A DNA stretch of 38,622 nucleotides from CAYRYU01 sp964428355 (GTDB lineage Bacteria > Muiribacteriota > Ozemobacteria > Ozemobacterales > Ozemobacteraceae), in assembly GCA_964428355.1 (NCBI GenBank), contig CAYRYU010000066.1:1-38622 (forward strand), written 5' to 3'. Made by a program: the position numbers and the translations under genes. A model generated the notes under the pieces. That model did not search any database. It had not been told where the DNA came from and worked only from the letters and a program-made list of their open reading frames with translations. Within the stretch, counting starts at the first letter, position 1, and every line of letters begins with the position of its first letter. Shown in pieces: positions 1 to 6,610 of the stretch.

Positions 1-11
1 ATCTGGATCGT

Positions 12-929
12 TCAGGGAATACGGATTCCTGCGGAAGCGAGAAAGCCCAAAAACTCTCTTTCGAAGCGTTGGGGGTCGCGGCGGTGAGCCTGGATGTGGC
101 CCGAATCGGGGAAAACGAGCGCGGTGGCAAAGCTCGCGACCACCGTGAGCCGGGCGAAATTCTCGGGAGTGACCCTCGGGTCGAGGGCGTCGTGGATCAG
201 CAGAAGAGGTCGGGGATGGATGGAGGCAATCTCCTCACTGGGCTTGTTGGGGTAGTAGAGCAGGCCGGAACGATACTCGGCATTCCAGAAGACGAGGTCG
301 ACCAGGAAGCAATCCGGAAGCGAGAGAAGGTGCTTCAAATCGTTTGCCGCGATGGTCCTCAACTCGGAGAACATGGACTCCAGGATGAAAGCCCCAATTC
401 TGGGGAGACGGCGCCCCCCGTTTCCCAGAGTGGCGGCCCCCATCGAGCGGCCATATGCGGCCAGCGGGGTCGAGGTGGCGAGGAACCCCCGGTTTGTCGC
501 TTCGGTCAGGATTGCATCGATATCTTCCCACTCCTCACGGCCGATGGAGGTGAATTCACCTTCGCTCTCACCGTGCGCGCGGAAATCCAGGAAGAAGATG
601 TCGAAGCCGAGCGGTTGGAGGAAAGCGAAGACATCGGAAAGTTCGTGGTGATCGACCGCATGACCGTGGCAGAGCAGGAGCGCGGCCGCCCCTGGTTTCC
701 CACGGTAGTACCACCCCTTGATCATCTGCCCCCGGGGGTTTCGGGCGGAAAACTCCGCAGTCGCCTTCTCCTGGATTCTTGCAGGTTGGGGTATGGTCGG
801 ACGCCTGATGATGAGATCCGTGAGGTAGCAGAGGAAGTTCCATGCCAGGACCGCCAATAAGAGCCAGACACCAATTGCCAGCGCCCGGAGGACCCTTTTC
901 CTGCGCCCCGTTCCATTCCCCTCAACCAT
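12..929 (-). CDS. membrane-anchored alpha/beta hydrolase
   Basis: A 305-residue serine hydrolase of the alpha/beta-hydrolase superfamily. A basic N-terminus is followed by one hydrophobic stretch (about 15-40), so it is probably a signal anchor with the catalytic domain outside the cytoplasm. The visible triad is Ser162 in the nucleophile elbow GRSMGA, an acid at Asp250 (or Asp247) and His278 in DSGHIQ; a His-Gly pair for the oxyanion hole lies at 88-89. This layout is typical of BAAT/acyl-hydrolase or dienelactone-hydrolase relatives, but the substrate cannot be read. The start is supported by AAAGGGG five bases before the ATG. It is the last gene of the minus-strand unit that begins with the ABC transporter, 42 bp after the TPR gene. 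Confidence 0.85.
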   Translation of the reverse strand: MVEGNGTGRRKRVLRALAIGVWLLLAVLAWNFLCYLTDLIIRRPTIPQPARIQEKATAEFSARNPRGQMIKGWYYRGKPGAAALLLCHGHAVDHHELSDVFAFLQPLGFDIFFLDFRAHGESEGEFTSIGREEWEDIDAILTEATNRGFLATSTPLAAYGRSMGAATLGNGGRRLPRIGAFILESMFSELRTIAANDLKHLLSLPDCFLVDLVFWNAEYRSGLLYYPNKPSEEIASIHPRPLLLIHDALDPRVTPENFARLTVVASFATALVFPDSGHIQAHRRDPQRFEREFLGFLASAGIRIP

Positions 930-971
930 CGTCGCCCCTTTCGTTGGAAAAGTCCCTTTCGGGGAAAAAGG

Positions 972-1820
972 TCAGAACCAGCTTTTTACCCTGCACCCCT
1001 TCGATTCCGAAGCGACCGAGGTGTCGAGGTAGAAACCGTCCCCGAAGGGATCCGGGGGGATCTCCTTGAGAAGTCCCTTTTGTACCAACTCGTCGAGGTG
1101 GGACGGCCAGCGCCCGTGGGATGCCTGGAATTCGCTAACCTTCCCGTCGAGAAGGATGATGCATTTCAACCAATCGATGCGGGCCTGGATCGCCTCCCGG
1201 GTCCCACGATCCTTGACCGAATCGCCCAGGCCCTCGAAATACTTGAGCGCAGTCTCCGGCCTGTTGGCCTGGAAATACAGCAGGGCGAGGTTGGTTTTCA
1301 GGAAGGCGGGGGAATCGGGGAGCTCGGATGCATGGCGGAAATTCTCTGCCGCGTTGAGGTAGTCTTCCATTTGAAGGAAGACGATCCCGATCCAGTATGG
1401 AAAGCGCCATTCGGAAGGTGAGAGGGAAGCTGCCTCCCTCAGAAGGGCGATTCCGCGCGACATTTCCTGGTTGGTCTTCGGGACGACCACGCCTCCGAAG
1501 AATGCGGCGTCGGTCAATCTCGGATCGAGCTGGATGCTCGCCTGGAAAAGTGCCAACAGGAAATCGAGCTTCTCCGACGTCTTTTGCGCGGTCTCGAGAA
1601 CTCCCTTCATGAAGAACATCTGGGCGAAAAGTGGACGGAAGGTTCCGCTCAGGCACTTTACGTAATCCGGTGAAGGGACGAAATGATGCGGGGTCCGTTC
1701 AACAGGAGGAAGGTAGAAAAGATGAAGGGAGATTCCAAGTTCGAGGGCAAGGGCAAAGAGCAAGACTCCGACAAGTCCCCCTGACCAGGGCCGACGGACA
1801 CCTTGTTGGCTCTGGGACAT
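972..1820 (-). CDS. membrane-anchored TPR-like protein with pseudopilin-like C-terminal segment
   Basis: A 282-residue protein with an N-terminal membrane anchor (about 15-37) followed by helical repeats of tetratricopeptide type (about 85-215; for example the FLQMEDYLNAAENF and ALLYFQANRPETAL stretches). TPR arrays serve as protein-docking surfaces. The last 60 residues change character: a Gly-Arg-Trp-Pro turn, a predicted helix, then PPDPFGDGFYLD. This resembles the end of GspG-type pseudopilins and many small lipoproteins, where a Pro-Asp-Pro-Trp/Phe-Gly loop precedes a final strand. The gene lies 6 bp after the ABC permease and has AAGGGGG as ribosome binding site, so it is translated with the transporter. 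Its role is unknown; it may be an accessory of the transporter. Confidence 0.75.
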   Translation of the reverse strand: MSQSQQGVRRPWSGGLVGVLLFALALELGISLHLFYLPPVERTPHHFVPSPDYVKCLSGTFRPLFAQMFFMKGVLETAQKTSEKLDFLLALFQASIQLDPRLTDAAFFGGVVVPKTNQEMSRGIALLREAASLSPSEWRFPYWIGIVFLQMEDYLNAAENFRHASELPDSPAFLKTNLALLYFQANRPETALKYFEGLGDSVKDRGTREAIQARIDWLKCIILLDGKVSEFQASHGRWPSHLDELVQKGLLKEIPPDPFGDGFYLDTSVASESKGCRVKSWF

Positions 1821-1826
1821 CTTGTC

Positions 1827-2588
1827 TCAGTCCCCCTTTGCGGTGAATGCCCAGACCGAAAGGAGAAAAAGGACCGCCATGTAGGCGGGAACGTAAACCG
1901 AGATTTCGAAAAGATACGAGCCTGGAACGGCAAGCCCGTGGATCGCCTGATACTTCAGGTCGAGTTTGTCCGTCATCGGAAGGAGATGGTAGATCACACG
2001 GTAGAACCACTTCACCCATTCGATCTGAGAGGTGTTCATCACCGACAGTGAGTAATAGGACAACTCACAGGCAACATAGGAAAAAACGGTCACGAGCGAA
2101 GCCATTATCGGAGATTCGAAAAGGCAGGAGAAAAGCAGACAGAAGGCCGAAAGGATGCAGAGTTTGAGGAAAACCGAATATGCTCCGAGGAAAAAACTCC
2201 ATGACAATGCGCCTTCAAAGAGGAGGAGCGCTCCTCCGAGCAGGGATGTGACTCCCAGATACATCGCGACGACCAGGCAGATTCCGGCCAGCTTTCCGAG
2301 AAGGTACTGGGATGGGGAAAAATAGGTCAGATAGATCGATCGCAGCCGACTATCACGCTCCTTGAAGAAACCGAAAACGAAACCGAAAACCACGAGGAGC
2401 AAGGAACTCAACTCCATGGCCGAAAGGCAGACCGTCCTCAGCACGACCCCGGTTTCTCCGATTGTCAGGACACGCAGCAGGAAAGTGATCGCGAGGAGGA
2501 AAGCGCAGAGGAGACCTGAAATCCAGAACGTCTGCGCCCGGATTCCCTGAAAGACCCCGATAGCGGCGATGGAAACGAGCTTACGCAT
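1827..2588 (-). CDS. ABC-2 type transporter permease
   Basis: A 253-residue polytopic membrane protein with about six hydrophobic segments (near 20-40, 55-75, 98-125, 130-155, 160-180 and 228-250). The order and spacing match ABC-2 type permeases, which form the channel of exporters or of ABC systems acting on envelope processes. The start codon lies inside the end of the ATPase gene (8-bp overlap), a strong sign of translational coupling. The loop KERDSRLRSIYLTYFSPSQY between segments 2 and 3 is of the coupling-helix type seen in NosY/gliding-type ABC-2 permeases. The substrate is not predictable. Confidence 0.85.
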   Translation of the reverse strand: MRKLVSIAAIGVFQGIRAQTFWISGLLCAFLLAITFLLRVLTIGETGVVLRTVCLSAMELSSLLLVVFGFVFGFFKERDSRLRSIYLTYFSPSQYLLGKLAGICLVVAMYLGVTSLLGGALLLFEGALSWSFFLGAYSVFLKLCILSAFCLLFSCLFESPIMASLVTVFSYVACELSYYSLSVMNTSQIEWVKWFYRVIYHLLPMTDKLDLKYQAIHGLAVPGSYLFEISVYVPAYMAVLFLLSVWAFTAKGD

Positions 2589-3291
2589 GGTGATCCACCT
2601 CCTTCAGGAATCCATCCTCGAGGGAGGTGGTACTATGTTTCCCGAGGAACTCCGCCACAGGGCCGGCGAAACGGATTCCCCCGCGGTGCATGATGGCAAC
2701 CCTGTGGCACAATTTCTCCATGTGAAAGAGGTTGTGGGAGGAGAATAGAATCGTCTTCCCCTGGCCGTGGAGCTCCCTGAGCCACTCGAGCATTTGCTGC
2801 TGGGCGATGGGATCGAGTCCCAGGGTGGGCTCGTCAAGCATCACGAATTCGGGATCCTTCAACAATGCGACTGCCAACCCAAGACGTTGGATCATCCCCC
2901 GGGAATAGTCTCCAATCCTCTTGGATGGGTCGAGACCCGTTTTTTCCAGAAGGCCCCGGACACGCTCGGAGGGGACCGAAATGGAAAAACCGAGAAGGCT
3001 GAGGAACTCCCGGCCGGTCAGTTCGCCGGGGGGGACGAAAAGTTCGGGGAGGTAACCGACCTTTTCATGGATGAAGTCGGAGGCAAGGGGCTTTCCCAAG
3101 AAAAGGATCTCTCCGGAGGAGATTTTCACCAGATTCAGGATCGACTTGAAAAGCGTGGTTTTTCCAGCGCCGTTCAACCCCAACAAGCCGAAGATCTCGC
3201 CCTTTTCGACCGAAAGTGAAAGGGCCTCGAAGGCAGGGACCTTGCCGTAGAATTTCGATATCTCGCGGACTTCCAGCAACTTTTCCGTCAT
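2581..3291 (-). CDS. ABC transporter ATP-binding protein
   Basis: A 236-residue nucleotide-binding subunit that powers the adjacent permease. Walker A is GLNGAGKT (38-45), the Q-loop region carries the GYLPE sequence usual in CcmA/ABC-2 exporters instead of Gln, the signature is YSRGM (129-133), Walker B is VMLDEP (150-155) and the switch His is 186. I chose the ATG at 3291 because conserved homology begins there and a GAGG lies 10 bases upstream. A longer reading to 3420 would add an Arg/Ser-rich stretch unlike the family and would run through the probable promoter. It is first in a minus-strand unit of four genes (ATPase, permease, TPR protein, hydrolase). Confidence 0.93.
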   Translation of the reverse strand: MTEKLLEVREISKFYGKVPAFEALSLSVEKGEIFGLLGLNGAGKTTLFKSILNLVKISSGEILFLGKPLASDFIHEKVGYLPELFVPPGELTGREFLSLLGFSISVPSERVRGLLEKTGLDPSKRIGDYSRGMIQRLGLAVALLKDPEFVMLDEPTLGLDPIAQQQMLEWLRELHGQGKTILFSSHNLFHMEKLCHRVAIMHRGGIRFAGPVAEFLGKHSTTSLEDGFLKEVDHHA

Positions 3292-3334
3292 GGCTCGAAT
3301 GCCTCGTTCTTTGGTATCGAGTTGGTCCCCAAAA

Positions 3335-3361
3335 AATATAGCATAGACTTGCTTTTCGCAA
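3335..3361 (-). promoter_or_regulatory. possible promoter of the ABC operon
   Basis: On the minus strand TTGCGA (3356-3361) and TATATT (3335-3340) are separated by 15 bp, about 45 bp ahead of the ATPase start. The upstream box overlaps a small palindrome (CTTGC, five bases, GCAAG; 3348-3362). The spacer is short for a standard sigma-70 promoter, so this is only a candidate. Confidence 0.3.
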
Positions 3362-3479
3362 GAACGAGAAAACCCTGAACCATCGCGGTTTTTCCCGAGA
3401 TTGGGAAGGGCGGTTGCCAAAACGAGGTGTGTGGGATAAGAATACCCCTGGTCAAAGAAGAATCGCGAAAGGAAGAACC

Positions 3480-4337
3480 ATGAGAAAATCCTGTCTCCTG
3501 CTTTGTGTCCTTGTCTTGGGGTTCATGTCCCCCGGAGTCTTTGCCGAAGTCGAAATCGAAGTCGGAGCGCGGCCCCCGGCCATCTCGGCATACGGCTGGC
3601 TGAACTCCAGCCCCATCTCCCTCGATGAACTGAAAGGGAAGGTCGTCGTCCTGGACTTCTGGGGAACTTGGTGTCCCCCCTGCTGGACGTGGGCTTCCCA
3701 ATACGCCGAACTGGACAGGAAGTATGCAAAGAAGGGCCTTGTCCTTGTTTCCCTTACAAACGAGGACCTCGAGACTGCGAGTGAGTTCGCCGCGAAAAAC
3801 GGGATGAGCTGGCCGCTTGGAGCGGGTTGTCCGAGTGGTGAGGAGTTCGGCGTGTCCGAGATTCCATTCGCGGTGGTGATCGGCCGGGATGGTCTCGTGG
3901 CATGGAGGGGACATCCCGATGCCGGCGTGGAGAAGGCAATCGAGGCCACTCTCGCCGGAGAAAGGGCAACCGACGAGGTTGCCGATGAAGATGGGGAGGA
4001 AACCTTTGCGAACCCCCGAAGACCGGGGTATTTCAATGCCAATGGCAGGGCCGTCCCCTTCTTCAACTTCTACACTGGGGATGATGGCGGGTACATCGCG
4101 GTCTACACCAGGGACAGCGAAAACACGGCCTACTCTGTCGGCGATGGAATCAATGTTGCCGGCCTGATCAGGGTCCGGGGGCGGTATGAAGGCCGGATCT
4201 TCATCCCACTCGGGTATCCGCCCTGCGATGACGAGACGAGGAACCCCTTCCTGTTGCGGCTGTGCGACACGTTTTTCCCTGCCCATAAAGGCCGGATGTG
4301 GACAGGAGGGGACACCGGAGGTTTCATCCTCGACTGA
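3480..4337 (+). CDS. TlpA-like secreted thioredoxin with extra C-terminal domain
   Basis: A 285-residue exported thiol-disulfide protein. Residues 1-22 are a signal peptide ending in the VFA/EVE site. The thioredoxin fold covers about 30-165: the redox site is WCPPC (64-68), followed by the expected helix and by a cis-proline in SEIPFAV. TlpA/ResA family proteins reduce periplasmic disulfides, often for cytochrome c maturation, but no cytochrome gene is nearby. After an acidic linker (about 170-185), roughly 100 residues form a beta-rich domain I do not recognise (DGGYIAVYTRDSENTAYSVG type sequence). The ATG at 3480 is chosen over an in-frame start 66 bp upstream because it has AAAGGAAG at proper distance and begins the signal peptide. 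It stands alone, divergent from the ABC operon. Confidence 0.88.
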   Translation: MRKSCLLLCVLVLGFMSPGVFAEVEIEVGARPPAISAYGWLNSSPISLDELKGKVVVLDFWGTWCPPCWTWASQYAELDRKYAKKGLVLVSLTNEDLETASEFAAKNGMSWPLGAGCPSGEEFGVSEIPFAVVIGRDGLVAWRGHPDAGVEKAIEATLAGERATDEVADEDGEETFANPRRPGYFNANGRAVPFFNFYTGDDGGYIAVYTRDSENTAYSVGDGINVAGLIRVRGRYEGRIFIPLGYPPCDDETRNPFLLRLCDTFFPAHKGRMWTGGDTGGFILD

Positions 4338-4365
4338 GACCGATCGCGGAAAAACCGTTCCGGGA

Positions 4366-4944
4366 TCACCGGGGCGGGGGCCGGAAGAACCCCTCTCCCG
4401 AGGTCACGTTGCCCGGTGCCCGGCGGACAGGAATCTCCCGCTGGAGGTCGATCAGGCTGCTTCCCCCCGCCTTGACCGAAACCTTCAGGGATTCGGTTCC
4501 GATGAGTGAGAACGAAATATCGAAATTTCGGTGGACCGTCTTGTCGGAGAAGAATGAAAATGCTTTCTGATTCCCCCCTTCCGAGCGAAGGACCGTTCTC
4601 GATCCGGAATTCGCCGTGAAGGAGACTATGGATCGGGCTCCATTCTCCAGGGGGCCGTAAACGACGAACTCGGTGAATCGTCCCCCGCCCGGACCGCCAC
4701 CGCCGGAACCTGTTCCGGCCGGGTCAGGTTGGATCGAGTGCGCCCCCGCGAGGTCGCGTTCGAGCTGGTCGCAAAGACTCAGGAAGCCGGTCTGGATGGA
4801 GGTGGCTGCGGCCTGTTCAGCTTGTTCCCTTCCCCCCCGCCGGAGCAGGAACATGAAAAGCGTCGAGATCATCCCGATGATGATTGCCGCCAGGAGAACC
4901 TCGATGAGGGTCATCCCCCTGCGTCCGATTGCGGTCGGGGTCAT
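4366..4944 (-). CDS. prepilin-type pseudopilin (operon 1, last gene)
   Basis: A 192-residue protein with a class III (prepilin) signal: a short basic leader RRG, then MTLIEVLLAAIIIG, giving cleavage after Gly10 and Glu at +5, and a hydrophobic helix up to about residue 34. Such proteins are processed by PilD-type peptidase and assembled into type II secretion or type IV pilus fibres. The C-terminal part is a minor-pseudopilin-like globular domain interrupted by a Gly-rich insert (about 93-105). The start overlaps the previous stop (ATGA at 4941-4944). It ends the long minus-strand operon and converges on the TlpA-like gene with 28 bp between them. Confidence 0.87.
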   Translation of the reverse strand: MTPTAIGRRGMTLIEVLLAAIIIGMISTLFMFLLRRGGREQAEQAAATSIQTGFLSLCDQLERDLAGAHSIQPDPAGTGSGGGGPGGGRFTEFVVYGPLENGARSIVSFTANSGSRTVLRSEGGNQKAFSFFSDKTVHRNFDISFSLIGTESLKVSVKAGGSSLIDLQREIPVRRAPGNVTSGEGFFRPPPR

Positions 4945-5357
4945 CCCGCGAACTCCCGGAATACGAATGACCGCATCCGGAGGCTCCTTTTTCCCAGGTC
5001 TTTCGAGACCCCTGGAATGCGGAACTCCGCCGTAAGGTCGATGACCTTGATCCGGCGGTCCTTTCCGAAGTCGATGTTAACCTGGACCGTGTATTCGACA
5101 CGGCCCATGACGTGTGTGCGGCCGGCAATGGCCTGGGCGACCGGGTGTTCGTTGGAAAGCGCATCGAAACGCACCGACTGAAGTTTTCCCATGAGCGTGA
5201 GCAGGAGCGAGTTCGCCATGACCGAATCCCTGGCAGCGAGGGACATCATGCGAACCGAGGTGAAGTGCCTGAAAAGAGGGATGAAAAAGCAGGCGAGAAC
5301 GAACAACGCGATCATCGCCTCGGTTATGGAAAACCCTGTCCGCCTTCGTCTTTTCAA
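4941..5357 (-). CDS. prepilin-type pseudopilin (operon 1)
   Basis: A 138-residue pseudopilin. The leader is very basic (KRRRRTG), followed by FSITEAMIALFVLACFF, so the cleavage is after Gly8 and Glu is at +5. The length and the pattern fit GspI/PilV-like minor pseudopilins. The start codon is TTG at 5357, with AGGGGGA four bases upstream and no in-frame ATG that would keep the leader. It is coupled to the next pseudopilin by an ATGA overlap and lies 9 bp behind the OmpA-domain gene. Confidence 0.85.
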   Translation of the reverse strand: MKRRRRTGFSITEAMIALFVLACFFIPLFRHFTSVRMMSLAARDSVMANSLLLTLMGKLQSVRFDALSNEHPVAQAIAGRTHVMGRVEYTVQVNIDFGKDRRIKVIDLTAEFRIPGVSKDLGKRSLRMRSFVFREFAG

Positions 5358-5366
5358 GCTTCCCCC

Positions 5367-6191
5367 TTACTTGTCGACCACGAACTCCACCCGACGGTTT
5401 CGGGGCTTTGCCTCGGCATTGGCGTTGTCCTCGCGGGGGGCGGTTTCCCCGTATCCCATCGCTCGGAGACGCGCCGGATCGATCCCGCGTTCGATCAGCC
5501 ATCTTTTTACGGCTTCGGCCCGTTCCACCGATATCCAGAAGTTGAAATCGGCCTCGCCCGAGTCATCCGTGTGTCCTTCGATGATAAGCTTCATGTCCAT
5601 CTTCGATTGGAGAAGCCGGAGAACCCGGTCCAGGGATGGAATCGAAGTCGGTTCGATGTTTGCGCTGTTGATCGCGAAAGTGATTCCATAGACTGCAACC
5701 CTCCCCGTGGCGGTCAACTCGCCCATCGTGTCTCCCGGGAGAAAATTCGAGGGTGGGAGTTCCAGGCCGTCATGCTTGAAAACCTTGTTCCCTGACGTCT
5801 TGGGTTTTCCTCCCGTTTCGAAAGACTTCTGGACAGGCGCGGCCGCGGTTTCGTTGTTGGGGGACCGGGGAAGGAGTTTTTCCAAACCAGGGTCATCCTC
5901 TGCGGGCATCGGGGAAGTCAGGGTGGCGGGGAGTCCGGGCTGGGCATCAAGTTCGACCTCATGGCCCTCGAACCCGACCTTCACGGCGACTCCTTCTCCA
6001 TACGCAGGAGGCATCGAAGGACCCCCAAAGAGGAACGCCGAAAGGGTCATAACGGCAAGCATTTGCGGCCAGGCTCCCGCCTTGAACGTTGGGGGGGGCG
6101 GCGCGACCGTCGTGCCCTCAAGGACTGCGCCATCCTGGCGTTTCGGGCACATTCGCCCCATCGTGGGGCTCGTCTCCGGCCTCCGGTTCAT
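5367..6191 (-). CDS. OmpA-domain peptidoglycan-binding protein within a pseudopilin operon
   Basis: A 274-residue envelope protein. A hydrophobic stretch at 42-57 preceded by a long N-terminal tail suggests an inner-membrane anchor or an unusually late signal peptide. A Pro/Ser-rich linker (about 85-150) leads to a C-terminal OmpA-like domain (about 165-274) with the diaminopimelate-binding signature: GHTDDSG (206-212), the helix around SVERAEAVKRWL, GYGE and the terminal NRRVEF. Such domains bind peptidoglycan non-covalently. The ATG at 6191 is chosen because it overlaps the preceding stop (ATGA) and has AGGAGG upstream; the open frame extends further upstream only through the preceding gene. 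Its place among pseudopilins suggests it ties the fibre or its base to the cell wall; that is inference. Confidence 0.87.
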   Translation of the reverse strand: MNRRPETSPTMGRMCPKRQDGAVLEGTTVAPPPPTFKAGAWPQMLAVMTLSAFLFGGPSMPPAYGEGVAVKVGFEGHEVELDAQPGLPATLTSPMPAEDDPGLEKLLPRSPNNETAAAPVQKSFETGGKPKTSGNKVFKHDGLELPPSNFLPGDTMGELTATGRVAVYGITFAINSANIEPTSIPSLDRVLRLLQSKMDMKLIIEGHTDDSGEADFNFWISVERAEAVKRWLIERGIDPARLRAMGYGETAPREDNANAEAKPRNRRVEFVVDK

Positions 6192-6610
6192 GGCGTTTCC
6201 TCCTTGGTCTCGAATACGAATTTGAGCTGTTCCTTCGTTGGGGAACTGAACCTGAAGGTCTTTGTGGCATTTCCGTAGCACCTCAGGATCGTGTTTTCGG
6301 CGGCCAGCTTGTAGGTGATCTCGGATACGGAACTCCCATGTCGCGTTTCCATGGTGCATCCGCCCGGAATTGCCCTGATGCGGAACGCTGATCTGGTATC
6401 GGTATGGAACTGTTCGAGGAAGAACCCCAGATCGGTGTAGTACGCGGCTGAAGCGCTGTCCCCTTCGGTCCGGTGGCCCGATTCGCGTTGGTATTTTAAG
6501 AAGACCGCCGCCAGGAGGGAAAGGATGGCGACCGCGACAATCAGTTCGGCAAGGCTCACCCCCCGCCGGTTTCCCGGGAATCGTTCAAGCACCTCATTGG
6601 GCCGTTCCAA
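6188..6610 (-). CDS. prepilin-type pseudopilin (operon 1)
   Basis: A 140-residue pseudopilin with the class III signal NRRG/VSLAELIVAVAIL: cleavage after Gly17, Glu at +5, hydrophobic helix to about residue 38. The rest is a small soluble domain with a Cys pair (C84 and C110) that could form a disulfide. The start is TTG at 6610, inside the end of the large upstream gene (17-bp overlap), with GAGGAGG six bases before it; no better start exists. The gene ends in an ATGA overlap with the OmpA-domain gene, so four proteins here are translationally linked. Confidence 0.83.
   Translation of the reverse strand: MERPNEVLERFPGNRRGVSLAELIVAVAILSLLAAVFLKYQRESGHRTEGDSASAAYYTDLGFFLEQFHTDTRSAFRIRAIPGGCTMETRHGSSVSEITYKLAAENTILRCYGNATKTFRFSSPTKEQLKFVFETKEETP

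Noticed and set aside
3292..3420. N-terminal extension of the ABC ATPase by 43 codons
   Set aside because: The extra residues do not resemble the family, cross the likely promoter and would overlap the upstream region of the divergent TlpA-like gene.
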